DNA from: Alistipes sp.
Lineage (GTDB): Bacteria; Bacteroidota; Bacteroidia; Bacteroidales; Rikenellaceae
Direction of reading: 5' to 3'
Length of the DNA: 9,801 nt
Assembly (NCBI GenBank): GCA_020026375.1
Contig: JAHHQN010000036.1
Location: 1-9,801, forward strand
Shown: positions 1 through 7,758 of the stretch, piece by piece
Layout of the letters: each line of letters begins with the position of its first letter
How positions within the stretch are numbered: position 1 is the first letter of the stretch
Position numbers and translations under genes: made by a program
The notes under the pieces: generated by a model
Database searches by the model: none
What the model was told of the DNA's origin: nothing
The model's input: only the letters and a program-made list of their open reading frames with translations

Positions 1-113
1 TCGGGATACGGACTTAATTCTGAAAAAAGTTGACGTACTTCATCGGACGCTTACGCTGTGTCGGAGACCCGGTAGAGCAATGGGGGAGGCAGTCAGTGTA
101 CCATTACCCATAA
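1..113. other. Unassigned sequence beyond the operon terminator
   Basis: This stretch lies past the terminator of the glycan operon. On the plus strand one frame is open from the window edge to a TGA at 31-33 (about ten codons) and could be the tail of a convergent gene. A second plus frame runs on through the terminator and is therefore unlikely to be real. On the minus strand a short open frame ends near base 18. None resembles a family I recognise. A tRNA-like GGTAGAGCA string at 71-79 is not supported by any acceptor or anticodon stem. I see nothing here that can be called. Confidence 0.3.
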
Positions 114-147
114 AAATACCCCGATGTCAATCGACATCGGGGTATTT
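114..147 (-). terminator. Rho-independent terminator of the glycan-utilisation operon
   Basis: A perfect 15-bp inverted repeat (114-128 with 133-147) encloses a 4-base loop. The core stem is CCCCGATGTC pairing with GACATCGGGG. On the minus strand it is followed by a run of T (TATTTTTATG), so it best serves the operon that ends at 183. The plus-strand side has a weaker T run (TATTTGTTAT), so it may also stop convergent transcription. A smaller inverted repeat, GTCGTC-ct-GACGAC at 160-173, lies between the stop codon and the terminator. Confidence 0.9.
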
Positions 148-182
148 GTTATAGAGTGTGTCGTCCTGACGACGACTCGCGG

Positions 183-1376
183 TTACTCGTTCTGCAGAGG
201 GAATACAAACTCCTCCTCGGAGTAGAAGCCCTTGGCAGGAAGGTCGAGATTTGCATCGGGGTGAGCCTTCTTGTACTTGGTCGCCCAGTTCCAAATCATG
301 CCTGTGTCCTCGGTGATGTTACCGTCCATGTCGCGCTTCTTGCCGTTGCAGGGATAGTAGAGCAACAGACCCTCGTCTTCGGGGTTGACCATCTTCCAAA
401 CATAGTTCTTCACCTGCTGTTCGGTACGGGGCGAATCCCAGAAGCGAATCTCGCGGATATAGCGGTTCATACCCGAAACCCAGAAACCTACCAGACCGTA
501 GGCACCCGAACGAATCTCCTGCTCGGCTACCAGACCGCCGTTGACATAGATTTTGTGGGTCTTGCCGTCGTAGACAATCGAAATCATATACCACTTGTTG
601 GGTTCAGCGGCAAACGCCTTCTTGTCGACGTCGATCTGCGACGAACCGGTCTTGATCTGGAACTGGTTGGGGTCGATGGTCACGTCACCGAAACGGGTGT
701 AGATCTCGTCGTGGGGACCGGCGTTCTCCACCTGCTTGGTACCGCAGACAGCCATGTTGTTCTGGGTGTAGGCCGAACGGTTGATCATGAACTCCAGGGT
801 CCAGTAGTCTACCTTGAAGTCGTTGGGGAACATCGTGGCATTCTCGGGGGTGTTACGACCGTCGGTGTTGAGGTTCAGCACCTTGGTGCGGGTCAGCTTC
901 TCGAGGATGACGATACCCTCGTTCGAGCCGGGAATGGCCTGCACACTGCCACCCACCACCTTGATGGGGAGTGCATACTCGCCTTTGAGCGAGAAGGCAA
1001 TGTTCTTGAGGACCACGGGGAGAATCTGCTTGGTCACCGAAGGCTGGAACTCCATCTGCTCGGGAACCTCATACATCTCCTGGGGGAGCATGATGTAGGC
1101 GGTGCCGTTGGCGGCATTGTACTGGTCGAGCTGCTCCTGCGAGCCGGTCTCCAACTTGATGGTGTTCGACTGCTCTTCCTTCTGGGTGATGCCGACTTTG
1201 ATGTCCTTCACATGATACTCTTTGCCCTCCTCTACGAAAATCTGTACGGGGCCTTCAGCATCGACGTATGCGCCCTGCGCTACGGGATAGTCTTCCATCG
1301 GATTGTTGTACAGCTCATTCTGGCAGGCAGTGAGTGCCAACATTCCGGCAGCCAATGTAATTAATATCTTGTTCAT
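183..1376 (-). CDS. DUF1735 (BT_3987-like N-terminal) and LamG-domain surface lipoprotein
   Basis: This 397-residue protein is probably a surface glycan-binding lipoprotein. A short hydrophobic signal ends in the lipobox LTAC, with the lipidated Cys at 18. Residues ~40-158 match DUF1735: the landmark QYNAANGTAYIMLP (85-98) is followed by the strand EYALPIKV. Residues ~185-375 look like a concanavalin/LamG_3 jelly roll, with WTLEFMI, KWYMISIVYDGKTHKIYVNG and REIRFWDSPRTEQQVKNY in the usual order. No catalytic motif is visible. DUF1735 is named for the N-terminal domain of BT_3987, an endo-beta-N-acetylglucosaminidase of B. thetaiotaomicron, so finding it directly after a GH18 gene fits N-glycan binding. 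It starts 23 bases after the GH18 stop and is the last gene of the operon. The ATG directly precedes a normal signal peptide. The ligand is inferred. Confidence 0.9.
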   Translation of the reverse strand: MNKILITLAAGMLALTACQNELYNNPMEDYPVAQGAYVDAEGPVQIFVEEGKEYHVKDIKVGITQKEEQSNTIKLETGSQEQLDQYNAANGTAYIMLPQEMYEVPEQMEFQPSVTKQILPVVLKNIAFSLKGEYALPIKVVGGSVQAIPGSNEGIVILEKLTRTKVLNLNTDGRNTPENATMFPNDFKVDYWTLEFMINRSAYTQNNMAVCGTKQVENAGPHDEIYTRFGDVTIDPNQFQIKTGSSQIDVDKKAFAAEPNKWYMISIVYDGKTHKIYVNGGLVAEQEIRSGAYGLVGFWVSGMNRYIREIRFWDSPRTEQQVKNYVWKMVNPEDEGLLLYYPCNGKKRDMDGNITEDTGMIWNWATKYKKAHPDANLDLPAKGFYSEEEFVFPLQNE

Positions 1377-1399
1377 AATGTTTATAGCAGGTTTTTAGG

Positions 1400-2572
1400 T
1401 TATTGGAATTTACCGGGGTACTTCTGGTTACCGAGGTAGAGGGCCAGACGCAGCCACTTGTATTCGGGGCTGTTCTTGAAATCATACTCCATGTGGTAGG
1501 TACCCACACCGCCGATTCTCAATCCGCTGGGCAGGTCCATACATGCGTACTCCAGCAACTGGGTCGACTCACCCTCGTTGACATAGTTTCTCAACTCGGG
1601 ATTGCTCTCTCTGTAATGGCGTGTACCGCCGATTCGCCAGTTCTGCTCGAACTCCACGGTGATGATGGTCTTGCGCTCCCAATCCTTGAGGTGGGGCTGC
1701 TGAATCTTGCGGATAACGGCGTCTTTGGTCGACTCCCAGTAGGCCTGGTAGATGTAGTGGTCGAGCATCTCCGAAGTCTCGGTGTCGGCGCAGTAGGGTT
1801 CACCGTCCATTACGAGCAGCACGGGACGGCCGTTGCGCTCGGGAGCCTTCTCGAACTCGTCGAAACGCTCGCGCAGGGTCTTGATGAACCAGTAGGCCTC
1901 GGTATTGGTTTTGTCCTTACCGATGGCCGAGTGGGCGCGCGATGTAGCCAGTGTACCTGTGTGACCGTAGCCGGGCTCCCAGTCGATATCGAAACCGTCG
2001 AGGTTGTACTTCACTACGGTGTCGGCGATGGCGTGGGCGTAGAGCTTGGCAGCCTCATTCTTGATCTCCTTTTCGCTGCCTGTTGCACCGTTTTCTTTGG
2101 CCAGATTCACCCAGTAGGTGTGCATGTTCTCACCTTCGGGAGTGATGGCCGAGCCGATGTCCTGGCAAATCCAGCAGAGCAGTGCCTGACCGCCCTTGAT
2201 GTCCTGGAAGAACTTCAGGTCGGCCTTCTGCTCCTCCGAGAGGTTACCGCGCGCACCCCACAGCGATACGAAATCGACGCTGTCGGGCAGCATCTTCAGA
2301 TAGTTCTGTGCGTTGGTACCCTTACCGGTCCAGTTACCGTACCAGCCGAATCCCTTTACGTGGGGCGAGGGGCGGTACTCCTCGCGCAGCTTCTTGAAGT
2401 GCTCGCGATGCTTGGGAGTCAGATCCGCCTCGGTCTGCGCCTCGATGAGCGGAATGAGCTGGTTGATATCCTCTTGTCCGGGGAACGTGTCGCGTTCTAC
2501 TTCAGTCCAATCCGAGCAGGCTACGGCGCCGAAGGACATCATACCGAACAATATATATTTATACAATTTCAT
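1400..2572 (-). CDS. GH18 endoglycosidase lipoprotein, probable endo-beta-N-acetylglucosaminidase
   Basis: This 390-residue protein has a lipoprotein signal with lipobox AVAC (Cys 19) followed by Ser-Asp, the type of acidic context that sends Bacteroidetes lipoproteins to the cell surface. The rest is a single GH18 TIM barrel. The strand-4 signature LDGFDIDWE (191-199) carries the full DxxDxDxE motif, with Glu199 as the predicted acid and Asp197 as the residue that positions the substrate N-acetyl group. A later YIYQAYW stretch (273-279) fits the conserved strand-6 Gln/Tyr region. Nothing catalytic appears lost, unlike the inactive GH18-like binding proteins found in some related loci. The family includes chitinases and ENGases. 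The SusCD context and the neighbouring DUF1735 protein favour cutting the GlcNAc-GlcNAc core of N-glycans, but linkage and glycan type are inferred. It has no DUF1735 domain of its own. It starts 32 bases after the susD stop. Confidence 0.9.
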   Translation of the reverse strand: MKLYKYILFGMMSFGAVACSDWTEVERDTFPGQEDINQLIPLIEAQTEADLTPKHREHFKKLREEYRPSPHVKGFGWYGNWTGKGTNAQNYLKMLPDSVDFVSLWGARGNLSEEQKADLKFFQDIKGGQALLCWICQDIGSAITPEGENMHTYWVNLAKENGATGSEKEIKNEAAKLYAHAIADTVVKYNLDGFDIDWEPGYGHTGTLATSRAHSAIGKDKTNTEAYWFIKTLRERFDEFEKAPERNGRPVLLVMDGEPYCADTETSEMLDHYIYQAYWESTKDAVIRKIQQPHLKDWERKTIITVEFEQNWRIGGTRHYRESNPELRNYVNEGESTQLLEYACMDLPSGLRIGGVGTYHMEYDFKNSPEYKWLRLALYLGNQKYPGKFQ

Positions 2573-2604
2573 AGTGTTAAGATGATTTGGTATTTAGTAA
2601 GTTG

Positions 2605-4239
2605 TTAGTTCTGCTTCGGACGGTCGCTGCGTACCCACCAGAGCTTGGTGCCACCCTCGTCGGGACCACCCAGCAGAGTGGAAACTTCCTGCATGTTGGG
2701 GTTGGTCGAGTACTCCTTGGGCGAGTAGATGAATCGTTCGGGAGTGCGGCCCGTGCAGTTAATCTTCGAGCTGAAGTCGTGGTAGTTGTCGGCCAGGTAG
2801 GGATAACCCGTACGACGGTACTCGGTCCATGCCTCGATGGCGTTGGGGAAGAGTGCCAGATACTTCTGGGTGATAATCTGCTGCAGGTGCTTCTCCTGAG
2901 TGCTCTGGCTGTCCCAGTTGGGAGCCACGTTGCCCTCCGAGATGTCGGAATCGTAAGGCTCCGACCAGTCGCCGTACATGTAGGTGTCGTCCCAGCTCTC
3001 CTTGTAGGTCAGCTTGGGAATGCTTACGCGTGCGTTGGCCAGATAGGTAGCGGTGTTGGCCGATACGCTCCACTCCTGCATCGACAGGGCCACACCCTGC
3101 TCGTAGAAGGTCTTGGCATCACCCGAGGTCAGGCCGTAGAGAGCAGCCTCAGCCTTGAGGAAGAAGGTCTCCGAAGCACGGAACCAGTAGATGGGGCTCT
3201 TGGGTTCGAAGTTGGGCTTCGAAGCGAACTCGGGAGTGTTCTGACCCTCTTTCTTGGGCATGTGGTTCGAAGGAGCTACACAGTAGTAGTCCTGCTTGTC
3301 GCGGAAAACACCCTTGGTGTAGTACTTTTCGATACGGGGGTCGTTGTAACCCTTGAGGTAGTGCCATGCGGTTGCACCCATTCTCTCCTCGTTGTAGTCC
3401 ATGATGGCGATGAAGGGGTTGAGCAGGGGGAACGCAGCCGAGTCACCCAGACGAGCCTCGTCTTCCATGGTCTCGATGACACCTCCGTTTGCCGGATTGA
3501 GTGCCTTCTCGATGTACTGGCGAGCCAGCTCCTGGTCGACAAAGTGGGTGCGGACGGCGATACGCAGCATCAGCGAGTTGGCGAACTTGGTCCACTTCTG
3601 GGGATCACCGCCATAAACCATATCGGCGTTGGCCATGATGCGTGCGGTGGCGGCGTTGAGGGTCTGCGAAATCTTGTCGAGGTCGGCCAGCATGCTCTTG
3701 TAGACGGTCTCCTGCGAGTCGAGCTTGGGAGCGATGTCGCCGTTACCGGCGCTGGTGTAAACGATGGGACCGAACACGTCGGTGGTACGCAGCCAGCCGG
3801 CAATCTTGATCAGGTCGAAGAGCGCCACCACATTGTGGTCTGCCACGTCGGTCGATTCGCGCAAGGGGGCGATGGTGGTCCATACACTGTAGAGTCTTGC
3901 ATAGAGAATCTCCAGTGCATAGTCCATACGGTTGGGTTTGAAGTCCCAGGTTGCCTCGGTACCGAAGCCCCAGTTGTTGTTCATGCCGAAGTAGCCGATG
4001 TAGCTGCCCGACGACATGATGTCGGTGACACCCATATCGTTACCCGGTCCGGTGGTCTGTGCGGGGCTGCCGATGGGAATGACATATTTCTGAATCTCGG
4101 TCAACTTGGTCTGGTAGAGCAGGGTGCCCAGCTCTTCGTCGGTGACGCCTGTGGTACTCTTGTTGATGTCCTCGAAGTCATCGCAAGAGATGCCTGCAAC
4201 AGCCACGGTGAGTGCCAATAAATATTTTGTGATTTTCAT
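2605..4239 (-). CDS. SusD-like glycan-binding outer-membrane lipoprotein
   Basis: This 544-residue protein is the binding lid of the SusCD importer. The signal ends in lipobox AGISC (Cys 19), followed by DDFEDIN, the classic mature start of SusD homologues (CDDFLDIN-type). The helical TPR-like core is recognisable from LYQTKLTEIQKY, YARLYSVWTTIAPL and IKIAGWLRTTDVFGPIVYT. The C-terminal part has PERFIYSPKEYSTNPN and ends in GGTKLWWVRSD, as in the SusD-like_2 (PF12771) branch. Length is normal for the family. The protein is expected to sit on the extracellular face of its SusC barrel and close over the glycan. It starts 28 bases after the susC stop, the usual tight susC-susD arrangement. Family assignment is secure; the ligand is inferred from the adjacent GH18 gene. 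Confidence 0.95.
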   Translation of the reverse strand: MKITKYLLALTVAVAGISCDDFEDINKSTTGVTDEELGTLLYQTKLTEIQKYVIPIGSPAQTTGPGNDMGVTDIMSSGSYIGYFGMNNNWGFGTEATWDFKPNRMDYALEILYARLYSVWTTIAPLRESTDVADHNVVALFDLIKIAGWLRTTDVFGPIVYTSAGNGDIAPKLDSQETVYKSMLADLDKISQTLNAATARIMANADMVYGGDPQKWTKFANSLMLRIAVRTHFVDQELARQYIEKALNPANGGVIETMEDEARLGDSAAFPLLNPFIAIMDYNEERMGATAWHYLKGYNDPRIEKYYTKGVFRDKQDYYCVAPSNHMPKKEGQNTPEFASKPNFEPKSPIYWFRASETFFLKAEAALYGLTSGDAKTFYEQGVALSMQEWSVSANTATYLANARVSIPKLTYKESWDDTYMYGDWSEPYDSDISEGNVAPNWDSQSTQEKHLQQIITQKYLALFPNAIEAWTEYRRTGYPYLADNYHDFSSKINCTGRTPERFIYSPKEYSTNPNMQEVSTLLGGPDEGGTKLWWVRSDRPKQN

Positions 4240-4267
4240 AATCTGGTAAGTTTCAAGTTCGATGTTA

Positions 4268-7200
4268 TTAGAATGAGAACTTCAGGCTGAAGCCGTAGGT
4301 ACGGTTGCTGGGGTTCATGAAGTAGTCGAGACCCTGGCCGTAGGTACCGGTTGCTGCGGTCAACTCGGGGTCGAACGGAGCCTTGTTGTAAATCATCCAG
4401 AGGTTGGTGCCGTAGAACGACAGGGTGACATTCTTCACCACGTTGCGGAACCACTTGTTGGGCAGGGTGTAACCGAAGGTCAGCTCCTGCAGACGCACGT
4501 TGGTTGCCGAATATACGTGGTAAGCGTCCAGGTCGTGTACGGTGTCGTAGTAGTCCTTGGGCTGCATCTTGATGTTACCCAGCATGACATAACCGCGGTC
4601 ACGGGCGTCGGCCGAAGCCTTCGATACACCGAAGTAGTCCATGTAGTCCTGGGTGTGAGAAATCACATTACCGCCGATGCGTGCAGTGAACAGTGCGCTG
4701 AGGTTGAAGCCCTTGAAGCTGAAACCGTTTCTCCAGCCCAGATTCCAGTCGGGGTTCACGGTACCGATTTTGTAAGGCTCGGTGGTCTCGAGGTTGATTT
4801 TCTGACCGGGAGTGTAGGGAATGTAACCCTCCTCGTCGCGTGCCACGCGGCGCTCGTCGTACATGTCACCAATCTGACCGCCCTCGCGCAGACGGAAACG
4901 ACCCATCTTGATGTCGCTGAGGTCCATGATTTCGCCCGTTACGGGGTTCTTCACGTTGGAAGCCAGCTTCTTGATCTTGTTCTTGTTGGTGGTGGCGGTG
5001 AAGGTGGTGTTGTAGTTGAAGTTGCCCCAGGTCTTGTCGAAGCCCAAAGTCAGCTCGAGACCGCTGTTCTGTACGTTACCAGCCTGGAAGTACATGAACT
5101 TGTAACCCGAAGAGATGGGCAGGTCGGCCTTCAGCAGCTGGTTGAGGGTGTTCGAGTGGTAGTAGGTCACGGCCAGAGTCACTGTGTTGTTGAACCAGCG
5201 AGAGTCGAAACCAATCTCCCACGAACGTGTACGCTCGGGTTTGAAGTTGTCCAGAGGATAGAACTCAAAAGGTTTGATGGCACCACCCTCAATTTCGTGG
5301 GTAACGGTACCGGGAGTCAGACCCGTGAAGGGAATGGGCGAACCTACCTCGGTGTAGGAACCGCGAATCTTGAAGTAGCTCAGTGTCTTCTCCATCTTGT
5401 CCTTCCAGGAGTAGGGCAGCAGCTCTGTTACGATGGCCGAGAGACCTACCGAAGGATAGAGTACCCACTCGTCCTTGGCGTTGACCAGCTGCGAGGGCTT
5501 GTCGGCACGTCCCGTGAGGGTGAGGTAGAGGGCTGCGTTCCACGACAACTCGGCCGACATGAAGGTGGCGAAGTTGTTGGTACGGCTGTTACCGCCGGTC
5601 TGGAATGCCTCGGCCAGACCATGGTTGACGTTACCCCATGTGAAGACGTTGGGCAGGGTGAGCAGCTCACCACCGAAACCGTGACCCTTCGAGTCATACT
5701 CCTCGAACGAAACACCGGCGTTGATGGTGGCGTGATACTTCTCGGCGAACTGCTTGTCAAAGTTCATCATGATATCGGCATACTTCTGACGATACACCTC
5801 GCTGGTGTACTTGTAACGACCCTTCTCTGCTGCAAAGGTCTTCATGGTGGAGGCGTAACGCTTGTCCTCGCTCTCGGTGTAGGTGTTATCCATACGCACA
5901 CGGGTAGCGATGTTCAGGCAGTCGATAATCTGCCATTTCAGGCTACCGGTAATCATGTAACGGTCCTTGGTTACGGGACGCAGGTTGCGGTACATGATCC
6001 AGTAGGGGTTCTGCACGTCGAGACCCATCGAACCGGGGCCCCAAACCTGACGGTTGTAACCCACCTCGGCGTCGTAACGCTCGAAATACTTCTCGGCGGC
6101 GAAGTTCATGCCACGGGGATAGAGATATACACCGACGATGGGGTTGAAGTAGCGGCCCGACGAAACCATGTTGTTCGAGAACTCTCTTACGTAGTTGGCG
6201 CTCAGGTCGAGGGTCAGCTTGTCCTTGACCATCTTGGCGGTGTTGCGGAAGGTGACGTTGTAACGGTGGTACTTGTTGTTGTCGACGTTACCCTCGGCGT
6301 TGACAGCCGAAGCCGAGAAATAGGTCTGGTTCTTTTCGGTACCGGCCGAAAGGTTCACCGAGTTGTTGTAGGTGACACCGGTCTGGAAGAAGTTGATGGG
6401 TTCGAAACCGGTCGAAGCCTGCTTGTCGCCCCACGAGGTGTACTGTCCGGCGCGGTTGCCGTAGGTATTCTGGAACTCGGGCATGATGTAGGGATTCGAC
6501 ATCTCCACAGCAGTCGAGAAGTTGACTCTCAGGTTGCCCTCCTTACCCTTCTTGGTGTTGATGAGAATAACACCGTTGGCAGCGTTGGCACCGTAGAGTG
6601 CGGCAGCCGAAGGACCGGTCAGCACCGAGATGGACTCGATGTCATCGGGGTTGAAGTTGGCGATACCCTCACCCGACGAAGGCGACTCGAAAGTCGAACC
6701 GTCACCCTCGCGGTCGGCCTGGTTACCAATGGGCACACCGTCGATTACGTACAATACGTTGTTGCTACCTGCGATAGACTTGTTACCACGCATAACCACG
6801 CGTGTTGCACCACCCACACCGCTCGAGCTCTTCGAGATGTTGACACCGGCAACTTTACCGTTCAACGAGTTCATGAAGTTGGCGTCCTTGGCGCTGGTGA
6901 TTTCGTTGGCGGCTACCTTCTGCACGTTGTACGAGAGGGCCTTCTCCGAACGCTTGATACCGAGGGCGGTAACCACTACGGCGTCAACCGATGTGGTGGC
7001 CTCCTGCAGCGTGAAGTCGATGCGGGTGAGGTTGCCTACGGTGTGGGTCGAGGTCTGGTAACCCAGATAGCTGGCCTCCAGCTCCTTGGTGTTTGCGGGA
7101 CCGGGAACGGTGATTTCGTAGTTACCGTCGATGTCGGTGGTGGTACCGATGGTGGTACCCTTCACCAATACTGTCGCACCGATGATGGGCATGTTGGTGC

Positions 7201-7567
7201 CGTCGACGATGCAACCCATCACCTTGACAGGCTCGTCGGACACCTGGCTCTTCTTCAGTACGATGTTGGTGCCGGTAATGGTGTAAGTGATGTCGAACTT
7301 GGCAAGCATTTTGTTCAGAACCGAGTTCAGAGGCTCATTGTTGACATTGATGCTGCACGAACGCTGCAAATCCAGATTCTCGTTATAGATGAAGAGATAC
7401 TTGGTCTGCTTTTCAATATCGTTCATTACCTGTTCCAGAGCGACATTCGACTTGTTCAATGTCACTTTGACATTCTGACCCATCACCATGTTGGGGACGA
7501 ATGTCACTACAATCGCGAACAGGAATGTAAACAGCATTTTCATTTGCTGAATACCATTTTTATTCAT
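4268..7567 (-). CDS. SusC/RagA-family TonB-dependent transporter with N-terminal STN domain
   Basis: This outer-membrane barrel imports the glycan captured by the SusD partner, using energy from TonB. From the chosen start it is 1,099 residues. A signal peptide (~residues 9-31) ends near MVMGQ. It is followed by an STN domain (~33-105), a carboxypeptidase-D-like regulatory domain (~114-188), the TonB-box region VDAVVVTALGIKR (~194-206), the plug, the SusC signature VLTGPSAAALYGANAANGVI (~315-334), and the barrel ending in GFSLKFSF with a terminal Phe. The STN domain is the part that distinguishes signal-transducing TonB receptors, and it fits the FecR and sigma genes just upstream. I chose the ATG at 7565-7567 because MNKN begins a canonical signal peptide and ATT-ATG resembles the other starts here. 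An in-frame ATG at 7586-7588 would add seven residues (MTFNYKI). The start codon abuts a predicted antisense promoter. Confidence 0.95.
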   Translation of the reverse strand: MNKNGIQQMKMLFTFLFAIVVTFVPNMVMGQNVKVTLNKSNVALEQVMNDIEKQTKYLFIYNENLDLQRSCSINVNNEPLNSVLNKMLAKFDITYTITGTNIVLKKSQVSDEPVKVMGCIVDGTNMPIIGATVLVKGTTIGTTTDIDGNYEITVPGPANTKELEASYLGYQTSTHTVGNLTRIDFTLQEATTSVDAVVVTALGIKRSEKALSYNVQKVAANEITSAKDANFMNSLNGKVAGVNISKSSSGVGGATRVVMRGNKSIAGSNNVLYVIDGVPIGNQADREGDGSTFESPSSGEGIANFNPDDIESISVLTGPSAAALYGANAANGVILINTKKGKEGNLRVNFSTAVEMSNPYIMPEFQNTYGNRAGQYTSWGDKQASTGFEPINFFQTGVTYNNSVNLSAGTEKNQTYFSASAVNAEGNVDNNKYHRYNVTFRNTAKMVKDKLTLDLSANYVREFSNNMVSSGRYFNPIVGVYLYPRGMNFAAEKYFERYDAEVGYNRQVWGPGSMGLDVQNPYWIMYRNLRPVTKDRYMITGSLKWQIIDCLNIATRVRMDNTYTESEDKRYASTMKTFAAEKGRYKYTSEVYRQKYADIMMNFDKQFAEKYHATINAGVSFEEYDSKGHGFGGELLTLPNVFTWGNVNHGLAEAFQTGGNSRTNNFATFMSAELSWNAALYLTLTGRADKPSQLVNAKDEWVLYPSVGLSAIVTELLPYSWKDKMEKTLSYFKIRGSYTEVGSPIPFTGLTPGTVTHEIEGGAIKPFEFYPLDNFKPERTRSWEIGFDSRWFNNTVTLAVTYYHSNTLNQLLKADLPISSGYKFMYFQAGNVQNSGLELTLGFDKTWGNFNYNTTFTATTNKNKIKKLASNVKNPVTGEIMDLSDIKMGRFRLREGGQIGDMYDERRVARDEEGYIPYTPGQKINLETTEPYKIGTVNPDWNLGWRNGFSFKGFNLSALFTARIGGNVISHTQDYMDYFGVSKASADARDRGYVMLGNIKMQPKDYYDTVHDLDAYHVYSATNVRLQELTFGYTLPNKWFRNVVKNVTLSFYGTNLWMIYNKAPFDPELTAATGTYGQGLDYFMNPSNRTYGFSLKFSF

Positions 7568-7574
7568 AATTTTG
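7543..7574 (+). promoter_or_regulatory. Predicted antisense promoter at the 5' end of susC
   Basis: Read on the plus strand, TTTG at 7543-7546 and TAATTTTG at 7567-7574 match the Bacteroides housekeeping consensus (-33 TTTG, -7 TAnnTTTG). The boxes are separated by 20 bases and their centres lie about 26 bases apart, as the -33/-7 naming requires. The -33 box is inside the first codons of susC and the -7 box begins at the last base of the susC start codon. Transcription would start near 7578 and run away from susC across its leader. The match is seen directly; activity is inferred. AT-rich DNA can give such matches by chance, but a terminator about 90 bases downstream makes chance less likely. 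Confidence 0.55.
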
Positions 7575-7577
7575 TAA

Positions 7578-7667
7578 TTAAAAGTCATTAAAAATTGTTA
7601 CATGGACAGTAATTTTTTTTAGTGGTTGGAGGTTGCGAGTGGTCGAGATTCGCAGCCTCATTTTTTT
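7578..7667 (+). ncRNA. Candidate cis-antisense small RNA over the susC leader (DonS-like)
   Basis: The predicted RNA is about 90 bases long. It would start just after the plus-strand promoter and end at the T run of the hairpin at 7629-7667. It would be fully complementary to the susC mRNA leader, overlapping the upstream in-frame ATG at 7586-7588 and ending about 90 bases short of the fecR stop. Its 5' half is unstructured and AT-rich (available for pairing), while the 3' half is a stable hairpin. Position, size and context (sigma, anti-sigma, STN-SusC, N-glycan-type enzyme) resemble the DonS antisense RNA that represses the Don locus of B. fragilis. That likeness is from general knowledge, not alignment. 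Expression has not been shown, and exact ends are estimates. Confidence 0.55.
7629..7667 (+). terminator. Plus-strand intrinsic terminator in the susC leader
   Basis: GAGGTTGCGA (7629-7638) pairs with TCGCAGCCTC (7650-7659) to form a 10-bp stem, followed after one A by seven T residues (7661-7667). On the plus strand one position is a permitted U-G wobble (7633 with 7655). On the minus strand the same position becomes an A-C mismatch, and there is no T run on that side. The structure therefore makes sense as the end of a plus-strand RNA, although both neighbouring genes are on the minus strand. No plus-strand gene precedes it, which is the main argument for an antisense small RNA. Confidence 0.7.
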
Positions 7668-7758
7668 ATCCACAGGTTTGTTCAGGTTCATTTAGTTGGC
7701 ATGTTGCATAGGCAGCTCGGTTTAAGGGATTTACGAATGCTATTTTTTCGGTTTCGAG
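7668..7758 (-). promoter_or_regulatory. Likely susC operon promoter region
   Basis: The susC operon begins 191 bases after fecR, whereas its own genes are 23-37 bases apart, so a separate promoter is expected in this gap. No TAnnTTTG box is present on the minus strand here, which fits control by the ECF sigma factor rather than the housekeeping one. Two GAAC words, at 7686-7689 and 7680-7683 on the minus strand, resemble the AAC core of many ECF -35 elements, but the Bacteroidetes ECF consensus is poorly defined and I would not name a start site. The region call is an inference from spacing. Confidence 0.35.

Noticed and set aside
55..107. Possible tRNA because of GGTAGAGCA
   Set aside because: No acceptor stem, anticodon arm or T-arm can be built around it.
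156..1364. A 402-codon open frame antisense to the LamG gene
   Set aside because: A shadow frame; it would start right beside the operon terminator and resembles no family.
1403..2608. A 401-codon open frame antisense to the GH18 gene
   Set aside because: A shadow of the GH18 gene, with no recognisable domain and no promoter.
2587..4221. A 544-codon open frame antisense to susD
   Set aside because: The same codon-usage artefact; the susD reading has a lipobox, family motifs and proper ends, while the antisense one has none.
4517..7591. A 1,024-codon open frame antisense to susC
   Set aside because: Its codons are in exact register with susC codons, so it stays open simply because susC avoids TTA, CTA and TCA. 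The translation is full of Val/Gly/Leu/His runs and matches no family.
7629..7667. Hairpin as a riboswitch or attenuator in the susC mRNA
   Set aside because: On the susC strand the stem carries an A-C mismatch and has no following T run; the plus-strand terminator reading explains it better.
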